From positions 1 to 28,361 of the forward strand of contig DATJPR010000014.1 of assembly GCA_035506295.1 (NCBI GenBank): DNA of 28,361 nucleotides, in the 5' to 3' direction. This DNA is from DATJPR01 sp035506295. Its GTDB lineage: Bacteria > Bacteroidota > Ignavibacteria > UBA10030 > UBA6906. Below the pieces are notes generated by a model. The model was not told the DNA's origin, ran no database searches, and saw nothing but the letters and a program-made list of their open reading frames with translations. This document shows, piece by piece, positions 7,683-15,963 of the stretch (its first letter is position 1; each line of letters opens with the position of its first letter). Position numbers and translations under genes: made by a program.

Positions 7683-8243
7683 ATGGATGTCACGATCCTC
7701 CTTGAAGAAGCGCGGTCCGGTAACGCCGAGGCGCTTCAACATCTTCTCCCGCTGGTGTACGACGAACTCCGTCGCATCGCATCCCAGAACCTTCGTTCCG
7801 CAGGACCAGGTCAGACGATGTTGACGACTGATTTGGTCCACGAATCCTACCTCAAACTGATCGGCAGTCGGAACCTCTCCTGGCAAAACCGGCTCCACTT
7901 CTTCAGTATCGCGGCCACGTCCATGCGCCAGATCATCGTGGATCATGCCCGCGCCCGACGCGCACACAAACGCGGCGGGAAGGACATCCGCATTCCTTTT
8001 GATGAAGGTCTTGCCATCGACGGAGAATCGCTTGACGATATTGCTGAACTTGATGAAGCCTTGTGCGCCCTGGAGAAAACGGACGCTCGCTCGGCGCGCA
8101 TCGTCGAGCTCCGGTTCTTCGGAGGATTGACGAACGAGGAAATCGCCGAGCTGCTGAATGTGTCGGCCCGGACCGTGATCCGCGACTGGGAATTCGCCCG
8201 GGCCTGGTTGTATCGATTCCTCGATCACCAACGGACCGCCTGA
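7683..8243 (+). CDS. ECF-type RNA polymerase sigma factor (TIGR02999-like)
   Basis: This 186-residue protein is a sigma-70 family factor of the ECF group that pairs with Ser/Thr kinases. Region 2 runs from about residue 8 to 95 and includes LLPLVYDELRRIA, the LVHESYLKL segment in place of the DxVQExF motif, and FFSIAATSMRQIIVDHARAR. Region 4 lies at about 120-180 with the LRFFGGLTNEEIAELLNVS helix-turn-helix and TVIRDWEFARAWL. No anti-sigma gene is next to it. The next gene, a membrane Ser/Thr kinase, begins two bases after the stop, which suggests that kinase signalling replaces an anti-sigma factor; that linkage is known for this ECF group but the direct regulation is inferred. The target promoters cannot be read from this window. 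Confidence 0.9.
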   Translation: MDVTILLEEARSGNAEALQHLLPLVYDELRRIASQNLRSAGPGQTMLTTDLVHESYLKLIGSRNLSWQNRLHFFSIAATSMRQIIVDHARARRAHKRGGKDIRIPFDEGLAIDGESLDDIAELDEALCALEKTDARSARIVELRFFGGLTNEEIAELLNVSARTVIRDWEFARAWLYRFLDHQRTA

Positions 8244-8245
8244 CC

Positions 8246-10741
8246 GTGGCAGCCGATCGCCTCAAAGAGCTGTTCGCGGAAGCGGTCGTCATGACGGCGG
8301 AGCGACGCACGGCGTTCCTCGACGCACTTCGTCGGGACGATCCTCTGCTCGCCGATGAACTCTCTTCCCTCCTTTCCGCCCACGATTCGGCCGACACCTT
8401 CCTTGCACAATCCCCCCGGACCTCCATTCTCCGTCAGCTTGAAGACCGGATCTCTCGCATTGGATCCTATCGGGTCGTTCGCCTCATTGCTCGCGGCGGC
8501 ATGGGAGAAGTGTATGAAGCGGTCTCCGATAACGAAGGGATGGACTCTCCCGTTGCTCTCAAAGTGATTCGACTCGGAGTGCTGTCACCCGAGCTCCTTC
8601 GCCGGTTCAATTTCGAGCGGCGAACGCTCGCCCGGCTCGATCATCCGAACATCGCGCGATTGCTTGACGGGGGAACGACGGCAGAGGGGATCCCCTACCT
8701 TGCCATGGAATTCGTTGAGGGGGAGAGGATAGACGAATTCTGCAATCACCAGCAGTATTCCACAGAGCAGCGGTTGAACCTCTTTCTCACGGTGTGTTCC
8801 GCCGTACAGTACGCCCACGGACGGCTGGTGGTGCATCGCGACATCAAACCGAGCAACATCCTGGTGACACCCGACGGCACACCAAAGCTTCTGGATTTCG
8901 GGATCGCCAAGCTCATCGCCGGCGAATATGAAACCCCCTCACCGGGCGAGGCTCCGACGCGGACGACCATCTTCACCCCGGAGTTCGCGAGTCCGGAGCA
9001 AGTGGCCGGGAAAGAAATCACCACCGCGAGCGATGTCTACTCGCTCGGCGTCCTCCTCTACGTTCTTCTCACGGGGCAGCGCCCCTACGATGTTTCCCGC
9101 ATCCAACCGGACGCGGTCTCCAGCGTCATCCAGGACCAGGAGCCGCCCAAGCCGAGCGCCAGAGAGATACACCTTCAGAGCCCGGAAGGACCCGACCGCG
9201 TGCGGAAACGATTGAAGGGTGATCTCGACACGATCGTCCTGACCGCGCTCGAGAAATCGCCTTCACGCCGGTACGTCTCCGTCGAGCAGCTCGCGGAAGA
9301 TCTCCGCCGCCATCTTGCGAATCTTCCGATCGCCGCGCGTCCCGCGCCGATCGGTCGACGCGTCGTGAAATTTGTGCGCCGCAATCGCCTCCTGGCGGCG
9401 ACGACGGGCGTGCTGCTGGCAAGTCTCATCGCCGGTCTGGCCGTCACGCTGTACCAGGTCCGCAGGGAGCGCCTCGAGAAGGAACGGGTTGAGACGATCA
9501 ACGCCTTCCTGCAGAAGATGCTCAATTACTCCAACCCGATGCTGGAAATCCCCGGGGCGTCCAGGACATCGACAGTGATGGAGGAGGTCCTGGATGATGC
9601 GGCAAGGAAGCTGGAGAGCGACGAATTCACAAACCAGCCGGAGGTCCGGATCCAGCTCGAACGCATTCTCGGCGATGCGTACGTCCGGCAGGGCCGCTAC
9701 GATCTGATGTACGAACACTATCAGAAGTACATACAGCTTTGCGCGGAGCAATCCGGCCGCAATGAAGCTGCGGCGCTTGACACCCTGGGCCTTCGCGCGC
9801 TTGAGCTGTTCGCGAAGGGGAAGCTTCAGGAATCGGAAAAGCTTTTCAGGCGAACGATTCCGGAGATGCGAACAGCCGTGGCCAACGGGACGTTGAAGTC
9901 GGAGATCTTCGCCGATGCGCTCAACAATTTTGCCTACTTGCGACGAACGCAGGGCGACTCGAAAGAAGCTGAGGCGTCGTTCCGCGAGGTGCTGAATCTC
10001 AGCGTCCGAGGCACGTTCGTGCCTCGCTTCGTCGTTGAAGTCACACGTGCGACCCTGGCATCAGTTCTTGCCGATCAGGGAAGATTTCAGGAGGCGGTTG
10101 CGACAGCAAAGGAAGCGGTCGCGGGAGGCCGTCGGGAAGGAATCGCCTTGACGCCGGAATTCGGTTTTGTGCTGACGATCTATGGGGGGTTTCTGACGGA
10201 GGAAGGGAATCTCGAAGAGGCTGACTCGGCCCTCACCCAGGCAGACCGAACCTTCAGGCAATTGTTGGCGCCCATGAGTCTGTGGACGGGCGATTGCAGG
10301 AGAAACCAGGCGGCATTGCTCTATGAAGAGAAACGCTACAGTGAAGCATTGGACAAGGCCCAGGAAGCCCTGCACATCTACCGCGAAAGCTTCGGAACAC
10401 ACTACGACAATTATCCAACCGCATTGACCCTCCAGGGCTTGAGCCTCTCCCGCCTTGGGCGCCGGACGGAGGCGGAGCAACCCTTGCGCGAAGCGGTCGC
10501 TCTCCGCACGGAATTGCTGCCGCCGGGGCATTTCTTCACGTCCATGGCGCAAAGTGCGCTGGGGGAATATCTGGTCGGACAGCACCGCTTCGCAGAGGCG
10601 GAGTCATTGCTGGTGAGGAGCTATGACGACCTCCTCCGCTCCCAGGGCAAGGACAGTCCGAGGACGATCCAAGCGCGTACCCGCCTGCACGAATTGTACA
10701 TCGCCTTGAAGAGGCCGGACAAGACGGCCGCGCCCAGGTGA
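8246..10741 (+). CDS. Membrane Ser/Thr protein kinase with C-terminal TPR-like region
   Basis: The protein has 831 residues if it starts at GTG 8246, two bases after the sigma-factor stop. The open frame reaches back to 8063, but that part is inside the sigma gene; ATG 8291 is a fallback start. Residues 1-70 are the short helical leader common to these kinases. The kinase domain (about 73-345) has a Gly-rich loop (IARGGMGEVY, 81-90), Lys106, HRDIKPSN (197-204), DFG (217-219) and TPEFASPEQ, so it should be active. One membrane helix at about 382-403 places the remaining 425 residues outside the cytoplasm. These carry repeated helical pairs such as GRYDLMYEHYQKYI, ALNNFAYLRRTQGD and ALTLQGLSLSRLGR, typical of tetratricopeptide repeats. 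It probably senses or assembles something in the periplasm and signals to the linked ECF factor. Confidence 0.9.
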   Translation: MAADRLKELFAEAVVMTAERRTAFLDALRRDDPLLADELSSLLSAHDSADTFLAQSPRTSILRQLEDRISRIGSYRVVRLIARGGMGEVYEAVSDNEGMDSPVALKVIRLGVLSPELLRRFNFERRTLARLDHPNIARLLDGGTTAEGIPYLAMEFVEGERIDEFCNHQQYSTEQRLNLFLTVCSAVQYAHGRLVVHRDIKPSNILVTPDGTPKLLDFGIAKLIAGEYETPSPGEAPTRTTIFTPEFASPEQVAGKEITTASDVYSLGVLLYVLLTGQRPYDVSRIQPDAVSSVIQDQEPPKPSAREIHLQSPEGPDRVRKRLKGDLDTIVLTALEKSPSRRYVSVEQLAEDLRRHLANLPIAARPAPIGRRVVKFVRRNRLLAATTGVLLASLIAGLAVTLYQVRRERLEKERVETINAFLQKMLNYSNPMLEIPGASRTSTVMEEVLDDAARKLESDEFTNQPEVRIQLERILGDAYVRQGRYDLMYEHYQKYIQLCAEQSGRNEAAALDTLGLRALELFAKGKLQESEKLFRRTIPEMRTAVANGTLKSEIFADALNNFAYLRRTQGDSKEAEASFREVLNLSVRGTFVPRFVVEVTRATLASVLADQGRFQEAVATAKEAVAGGRREGIALTPEFGFVLTIYGGFLTEEGNLEEADSALTQADRTFRQLLAPMSLWTGDCRRNQAALLYEEKRYSEALDKAQEALHIYRESFGTHYDNYPTALTLQGLSLSRLGRRTEAEQPLREAVALRTELLPPGHFFTSMAQSALGEYLVGQHRFAEAESLLVRSYDDLLRSQGKDSPRTIQARTRLHELYIALKRPDKTAAPR

Positions 10742-10761
10742 CCCTCGCCTCAAAACATTCC

Positions 10762-10793
10762 TTGGATAATGTAGAAAGAATGTCGTACCTTGG
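10762..10793 (+). promoter_or_regulatory. Promoter-like site upstream of Gfo/Idh/MocA gene
   Basis: TTGGAT at 10762-10767, an 18-base spacer, then TACCTTGG at 10786-10793. The second box resembles the Bacteroidota -7 element TAnnTTTG. It lies in the 113-base gap after the kinase gene and would separate the sugar genes from the sigma/kinase pair. By-eye evidence only. Confidence 0.35.
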
Positions 10794-10854
10794 GCACTAC
10801 TCCTGAGGTCGCGGACATCGCTCGAACGGGGACCGACATCGTCCATTGAGTTCT

Positions 10855-11874
10855 ATGGCAAAAAAGATCCGGTGGGGATTCATTGGCACGGGATGGATTG
10901 CAGATAAGATGGCGGACGCTCTTTCGGTCGTGGATGACGCCGAGCTGGCGGCCGTCGGTTCCAGGACGAAAGAGAAAGCAGCGGACTTTGCCCGCAGGTA
11001 CCACGTGCCGGCGGCCTATGGTTCCTACGAGGAATTGGCCGCCGACCCCAGCATCGACGCCGTCTACGTAGCCACACCTCATCCCTTCCACTGCGCGAAC
11101 ACACTCCTCTGTCTGCGGAACGGCAAAGCGGTTCTGTGTGAAAAACCGTTCGCGATGAATGAACGGGAAGTGGTACAGATGATCTCCGCAGCCCGGAAAC
11201 ACAACGTGTTTCTGATGGAAGCCTTCTGGACCCGCTTTTTGCCCTCCATCGAAAGAGTGATCGGGATGATCGCCGCCGGCACGCTCGGTGAGGTGCGCCA
11301 CATTCATTCCGACCACGCGGCCTTTCGCGTGTTTGATCCGAACCACCGGGCCTTCAACAAGAGCCTCGGCGGGGGCTCGCTCCTCGACATCGGTATCTAT
11401 CCGGTCTTTCTCACGCTCCTCCTATGGGGAGAGCCCGATCGGATCGAAGCCGTGCCGCATATCGGCTCCACGGGAGTGGACGAAAGCCTGGCCCTGACGT
11501 TCAAATACAACGACGGCCGGATCGCGACGCTCTTCTCAAGCTTCGTCGTGGATTCCACCGTGGAGACACATATCTGCGGCACCGACGGCAGGCTGAAAAT
11601 CCATCGCTGGTGGTTCTGCCCGGTGCCGATCGAGCTTGCCAAGGGGAATGACAAACCGGTGACGATCGACTTCAAGTACGTCGGCAACGGTTACAATTAT
11701 GAAGTCGAGGAAGTGCACCGGTGCCTTCGCGCGGGAAAGAAGGAAAGCGATGTCCTGTCGCTTGACTTCAGCCTGCGCCTGATCAGATTGCTCGACAGGA
11801 TCCGGCAACAGATCGGCTTGACATACGACGCGGACCTGAAATCACCCTCATCACAGACGAACGCCCGACCATGA
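10855..11874 (+). CDS. Gfo/Idh/MocA-family NAD(P)-dependent sugar dehydrogenase
   Basis: This protein of 339 residues (ATG 10855; a TTG three codons earlier at 10846 is an alternative) has an N-terminal Rossmann fold beginning IRWGFIGTGWIADKM. It has the YVATPHPFH segment and the EKPFAMN motif that holds the conserved catalytic Lys of this family. The following AARKHNVFLMEAFWTRFLPS segment is typical of the dihydrodiol dehydrogenase/D-xylose dehydrogenase branch. The C-terminal part is the alpha/beta domain with GGGSLLDIGIYP. It likely oxidises a cyclic sugar or polyol with NAD(P)+ in the cytoplasm. The stop overlaps the start of the symporter gene as ATGA, so the two are co-translated and the transported compound is probably its substrate or precursor. 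Exact substrate unknown; a XylE-like xylose transporter further along makes a pentose plausible. Confidence 0.87.
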   Translation: MAKKIRWGFIGTGWIADKMADALSVVDDAELAAVGSRTKEKAADFARRYHVPAAYGSYEELAADPSIDAVYVATPHPFHCANTLLCLRNGKAVLCEKPFAMNEREVVQMISAARKHNVFLMEAFWTRFLPSIERVIGMIAAGTLGEVRHIHSDHAAFRVFDPNHRAFNKSLGGGSLLDIGIYPVFLTLLLWGEPDRIEAVPHIGSTGVDESLALTFKYNDGRIATLFSSFVVDSTVETHICGTDGRLKIHRWWFCPVPIELAKGNDKPVTIDFKYVGNGYNYEVEEVHRCLRAGKKESDVLSLDFSLRLIRLLDRIRQQIGLTYDADLKSPSSQTNARP

Positions 11875-13667
11875 TACAATCCATGCCGCCTCTCACCATG
11901 CGCGAAAAGATCGGCTACGGCTTCGGCGACGCAGCCTCGTCGATGTTCTGGAAGCTGTTCGGCATGTACCTCATTTTCTTTTATACGGACATCTTCGGCA
12001 TCCCGGCAGCGGTGGTCGGCACGATGCTGTTGATCACCCGCATCGGCGATGCGGCCTTCGATCCCTTCGTGGGGATCCTGGGCGACCGCACCAACACGCG
12101 GTGGGGCAAATTCCGGCCATACCTCCTCTGGATGGCCCTCCCGATAGGGATCATCGTCGTGCTCACGTTCACGACCCCGAACATGAGCGTCGGCGGCAAG
12201 ATTGTGTGGGCATATGTTACCTATTCTCTGATGATGATCATCTATTCGCTGATCAACGTTCCGTATGCCTCACTGATGGGAGTGATGACCGACGACGGCA
12301 AACAGCGCACCACGCTCGCAACGTATCGATTCATCTTCGCCTTCGGCGGAAGCTTCCTTGTCCTGGGGATTTTTCAGCCGCTGTTCGACGGCCTGGGCAC
12401 GCGGACCTTCAGCGAGTACTCGTCGCCGCAGGTGATCGAAATCCCGGACACCGTGGCGAAGACGACCACGCGATACACTGTCTGGGAGGGACGGAATCCG
12501 GACGCCACGCAGGAAAATCCGATCGACTCACTTCTCTTCATCACGGCAAAGGTCAATGCCAATTCCAAGGACGAGTTCAGTCTCGGCCTCCTCAATGCCA
12601 GGACCGACCAGTACTACGGCTTCGACTTCGCCGCCGGGAGAGACACCATGGGCCTCCTGCGTACCGGGGCCACGTGTGACGTGAAGATGAAGCTGGCTCA
12701 GATCATGACGAAGAAGAACCTGGCAAATCTCGCCGACCTGAAGTTCGCAGCGAAGGGTCTTAACACGGACGCGATACAGGTCCGCAATATCACTTTGAAG
12801 GAGATCGATTATCGCTCCGGAACGCAAAAGGCAGTCGTGATCATTGCGATACTCGCCGTCATCATGTTTGTCCTGACGTTCTCCCTTACGCGCGAAAAGG
12901 TGAAGCCCAGCGAGGTCAAGACCTCGCTCAAGGACGACCTGAAAGACCTGGCCAGGAACGGCCCATGGTTCATCCTCCTCGGCGCCGGGATATCGACCAT
13001 CTTTTTCAACACGATTCGTGACGGCGCTGCGGTGTATTACTTCACGTACTACTTCAAGGGACTGAACAACATCCAGTTCGGCGCAGCGGTCATCCTCGCG
13101 ATCAGCACCATCTATCTTCTCCTGGGGCAGGCGGCAAATATCATCGGCGTTGTTCTTGCCCGACCTGTGTCCGACAAGATCGGGAAGAAGAACACCTTCC
13201 TCATCGCCATGGTCAACGCTGCCATCCTGAGCTTCATCTTCTTCTTCGTGGACAAGACCAACATCACGTGGATTCTCGTCCTCCAGTTTGTCATCAGCAT
13301 TCACGCCGGCATCATCTTCCCGCTCGTTTGGTCGATGTATGCCGACTCGGCGGATTATTCCGAATGGAAGAACGGCCGCCGGGCGACCGGCCTCGTGTTC
13401 TCGGCTGCATCCATGTCGCAGAAGTTCGGCGCCTCCATCGGCATCGCCATGGTCGGCTGGATTCTGGCGCTGTACGGCTACCAGCCGAACGTCGAGCAGA
13501 CCGAGGCGACGCAGAATGGTATTCGGATGATGCTGAGCGTCTACCCGGCCCTCGGGGCGCTTCTCGCGGCGGCATTCATGTTCATCTATCCGCTGAGTGA
13601 AACGGTCCTCGCAAAGATCAGTCATGAACTGGCGATCTTCCGCACCACCGGCAAGAAATCCGAGTAA
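11871..13667 (+). CDS. GPH-family (MelB-like) sugar/cation symporter with large periplasmic insertion
   Basis: This 598-residue membrane protein belongs to the glycoside-pentoside-hexuronide:cation symporter family. It starts with REKIGYGFGDAASSMFWKLFGMYL and shows the family signature ITRIGDAAFDPFVGILGDRTNTRWGKFRPY, here given in parts: RIGDAAFDP and RWGKFRPYLL. About twelve membrane helices are visible, and the central cytoplasmic loop contains LTREKVKP. Normal members have about 450-480 residues. The excess is a block at about 170-318 between helices 5 and 6, which should face the periplasm, with no membrane segment and a mixed polar composition (for example ATQENPIDSLLF). Its start overlaps the dehydrogenase stop. 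The likely job is import of a glycoside or sugar with Na+ or H+. Confidence 0.88.
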   Translation: MIQSMPPLTMREKIGYGFGDAASSMFWKLFGMYLIFFYTDIFGIPAAVVGTMLLITRIGDAAFDPFVGILGDRTNTRWGKFRPYLLWMALPIGIIVVLTFTTPNMSVGGKIVWAYVTYSLMMIIYSLINVPYASLMGVMTDDGKQRTTLATYRFIFAFGGSFLVLGIFQPLFDGLGTRTFSEYSSPQVIEIPDTVAKTTTRYTVWEGRNPDATQENPIDSLLFITAKVNANSKDEFSLGLLNARTDQYYGFDFAAGRDTMGLLRTGATCDVKMKLAQIMTKKNLANLADLKFAAKGLNTDAIQVRNITLKEIDYRSGTQKAVVIIAILAVIMFVLTFSLTREKVKPSEVKTSLKDDLKDLARNGPWFILLGAGISTIFFNTIRDGAAVYYFTYYFKGLNNIQFGAAVILAISTIYLLLGQAANIIGVVLARPVSDKIGKKNTFLIAMVNAAILSFIFFFVDKTNITWILVLQFVISIHAGIIFPLVWSMYADSADYSEWKNGRRATGLVFSAASMSQKFGASIGIAMVGWILALYGYQPNVEQTEATQNGIRMMLSVYPALGALLAAAFMFIYPLSETVLAKISHELAIFRTTGKKSE

Positions 13668-13713
13668 GGGGTGACCCAACCCACACAATTGCTCAACGAG
13701 AAGGTCGATGACC

Positions 13714-14238
13714 ATGCCCAGAGTGCACAGAGTGGCGGCGACGCTGCTTGCTTTGCTGATGACTTTCGCCGCCCGGCCGGCGGCGGCCCAGGAGACTATC
13801 ACAACCGCTGGTGGAATGCCCATGAACACTTTCGATGCTGATGCGGGACCGATGATCGCGGCGATGGAACAACACGCGACGAAGCTGGGCGTCAAGGGCG
13901 TCATCGTCGTGGCGAGCATGGACAGCGCGGGCTTTTCGTGGGTGTCCCGCATGAAAGCTGTCGGAGCGAACAAAGTCCTCGCGGACAATCCTAAGAGCGA
14001 ATATCCGGGCTACAATTTCGTCGGGATCGCATACTCCAAGGCTGCCGAGATGGCTGACACCAAGCTCAACAGCGGAAGCAAGGTGCGACCGGCATATCAA
14101 GGGGAGTTCGGTTACCAGGGAGGAGTGATCAAGAAGACAGGGGCCGGCTACGTCCTGGCGGTCTTCAGCGGCGGGACCAGCGAACAAGACCTGGAGATCG
14201 CCAAGGTCGGAATGGGCGTTCTCGAGGTGAAAAAGTAG
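13714..14238 (+). CDS. Exported GlcG/HbpS-family protein
   Basis: This protein of 174 residues begins with a signal peptide (basic MPRVHRVAA, hydrophobic core, cleavage near RPAAAQE). The mature part is one GlcG/HbpS domain (former DUF336). It has the LGVKGVIVVASMDSAGFSW opening strand, the helix IAYSKAAEMADTKLNSGSK, and the C-terminal signature FSGGTSEQDLEIAKVGM. Family members bind haem (HbpS) or occur with glycolate and diol metabolism genes (GlcG), but the molecular function here is unknown. GAGAAGG at 13698-13704 lies nine bases before ATG 13714 and three before ATG 13708, so I prefer the former. It follows the symporter by 46 bases and may share its transcript. Being periplasmic, it cannot act on the cytoplasmic dehydrogenase directly. 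Confidence 0.85.
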   Translation: MPRVHRVAATLLALLMTFAARPAAAQETITTAGGMPMNTFDADAGPMIAAMEQHATKLGVKGVIVVASMDSAGFSWVSRMKAVGANKVLADNPKSEYPGYNFVGIAYSKAAEMADTKLNSGSKVRPAYQGEFGYQGGVIKKTGAGYVLAVFSGGTSEQDLEIAKVGMGVLEVKK

Positions 14239-14277
14239 CCCCCGGCAGCGCGCAGAAGTTCTCCGTTGCTCCCCGGC

Positions 14278-15681
14278 CTATTCGGCTTCGATAAATACGC
14301 GGAGAGTTGCCGAGCCGGCAGAACGTCCTTCGACATCCGCCGTCCAGGTCACCTCTTGCCACGTTGGAGTTTTCAAGAGAGGTGCAACAACGCGCATGCG
14401 GAGCGAGACAGCAGAATGCGCGGCGACGCGGAACGAATGCTGCGGCATCGGATGATGAGCATATTGCGCCGATGCGCTGTCGACCGACCATCCTGAGGGC
14501 AAGTGCGGATGGAGTGACACCACGACATCGACTTCGCCGTCGTTGTGGAGCACGATGGGAACCGGGAAGTCCTGTCCGCTCCCGACTCCCAGTTCAGGCG
14601 CAAGGAGACCAGGTAGGGAATCCAGGTTATGTGCCGGCCAGAACCGCTTATAGAATGCCCATCCCCCACCCAGTTCGATCCAGAACTTCCCATTCCCCCC
14701 TTCGATTCCCTTCCCTCCACGAAAACCGCGCACAGGTGAGAAAGCCATCGGGCCAGGAACAATTCCCTCGAAGATATCGCCGGTCACCGAAGCGGGGACG
14801 AGAGACTTCCCCAAGATGAATGTCAGCGGCTGCTCATAGAAGTGCAGCGTCCCGGTTGCGAGGTCCCGATCCGGCCCTCCGTCGTACTGCGTCTTGTGGA
14901 ACGCGATTTCCTTCGCTGTGAGCCTTGCATACGACAGGTGCTGCGATGGAGAAATCTCGGTCATTGAATACTCCGGCCCCCTGCCGCGGAGGAAATCCGT
15001 GTGTGATGCATCAGTAAAGAAGTAGAGCTTCTTCGGTTGCCAGACCGTGAGGCCTTCCATCAAGTTCGCAAACCAGAGCCGGTCTTCAGGAGCCCCCAGC
15101 TGCTCAGGAAACCATGTCGGATCTCCCGCCAGGTCAAACGCCTCGGTCGTGACAACGCCTGCGGCCTGATGATCCTCATGGTTCTCGCCGACGACGACGT
15201 CCGGGAGCATGGTGATGACGACCCCGGGGCGCGTAAGCCTGATGAAACGCACGAGTTCGCCGAGGACTTTTCCATGGTTCCAGGTCTCGAGTGAGCGAAG
15301 AACATCCGGGACATCAGGGTAAGGGGTGTCGGGCCCGCGCAGGAACCAGACATTATGGATGCCTATGAACGCGAGTGCGTCACGGGCTTCCATTTCGCGG
15401 ACCTCGGCCAGCGTACGCGCCTGCTCGTTCCCCACAAGGTTCTGCCCTGCGTCGCCACGCGTCGTGAACACCACCGCCACATTTTTGTGTTCATCGAACT
15501 CCGCACGCGCGAGATAGCCCGCGATGATCGATTCATCGTCCGGATGCGCCACGACCAGGAGGATGTCGGCCTTGAAACGAGGATCCGGTGCGGGACTCTC
15601 GGCAGCCTGGGCGTGAAGCAACTGAACGAACAGTGAGGGGATAGCGAGGAACAAAACACCGCAACGCACAGGTCTGGACAT
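14278..15681 (-). CDS. Exported PIG-L/LmbE-family deacetylase with C-terminal beta domain
   Basis: This 467-residue protein starts with a signal peptide (about residues 1-26, ending near LHAQAAE). The PIG-L domain follows, with the zinc-binding AHPDDE motif at 45-50 and the second metal site HEDH at 168-171. Such enzymes are Zn-dependent N-deacetylases of amino sugars or their conjugates. Residues from about 370 to the end form a beta-rich, Ig-like domain (FPVPIVLHNDGEVDVVVSLHP) resembling NEW3/CARDB-type domains, probably for binding or docking. AAGGAGA lies about seven bases before the ATG. The gene points towards the GlcG-like gene and is divergent from the first UroD-fold gene, so it is transcribed on its own. 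The substrate is unknown; export suggests an extracellular glycan or aminosugar. Confidence 0.88.
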   Translation of the reverse strand: MSRPVRCGVLFLAIPSLFVQLLHAQAAESPAPDPRFKADILLVVAHPDDESIIAGYLARAEFDEHKNVAVVFTTRGDAGQNLVGNEQARTLAEVREMEARDALAFIGIHNVWFLRGPDTPYPDVPDVLRSLETWNHGKVLGELVRFIRLTRPGVVITMLPDVVVGENHEDHQAAGVVTTEAFDLAGDPTWFPEQLGAPEDRLWFANLMEGLTVWQPKKLYFFTDASHTDFLRGRGPEYSMTEISPSQHLSYARLTAKEIAFHKTQYDGGPDRDLATGTLHFYEQPLTFILGKSLVPASVTGDIFEGIVPGPMAFSPVRGFRGGKGIEGGNGKFWIELGGGWAFYKRFWPAHNLDSLPGLLAPELGVGSGQDFPVPIVLHNDGEVDVVVSLHPHLPSGWSVDSASAQYAHHPMPQHSFRVAAHSAVSLRMRVVAPLLKTPTWQEVTWTADVEGRSAGSATLRVFIEAE

Positions 15682-15722
15682 GGCCGTTCTCCTTGGGAGG
15701 GAAAGGGAGAGGAAACGGGATA

Positions 15723-15751
15723 ATAGTAGACAGGATTCAATGAAATATCAA
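15723..15751 (-). promoter_or_regulatory. Promoter-like site for PIG-L gene
   Basis: On the minus strand: TTGATA (15751-15746), exactly 17 bases, then TACTAT (15728-15723). This is close to the sigma-70 consensus. It lies 42 bases before the ATG at 15681. Confidence 0.5.
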
Positions 15752-15781
15752 TCTCCACCGGAAAGACCCGAAAGGCGAAAG

Positions 15782-15812
15782 TTGTTTGGTCCGAAGAAAA
15801 TCCCTACATTTT
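15782..15812 (+). promoter_or_regulatory. Promoter-like site for UroD-fold gene 1
   Basis: TTGTTT (15782-15787), exactly 17 bases, then TACATT (15805-15810) followed by TT. The second box is identical to that before the ECF sigma gene. The transcript would have a leader of about 145 bases before ATG 15964, in which I see no known riboswitch. Confidence 0.45.
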
Positions 15813-15963
15813 CCTCACGGCTTACCCTCTGGAGAGCTTGAGGCGATCGGACTCATTATCCCGACATGCCGAGATCAATGTCACGCCTCCCCGTATTTCA
15901 TCCGCTTGCAGTGCCTGCCCTGAGAGCAACGCCCGAGACTTTCACCCTGGCGGAGGAATTCCA

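Noticed and set aside
12528..13988. 486-codon open frame on the minus strand opposite the GPH symporter
   Set aside because: Charged, low-complexity translation with no motif; the plus-strand frame is a clear transporter.
15838..15963. N-terminal extension of the first UroD-fold gene
   Set aside because: GGAGGA before ATG 15964 and the family opening TSRERV fix the later start.
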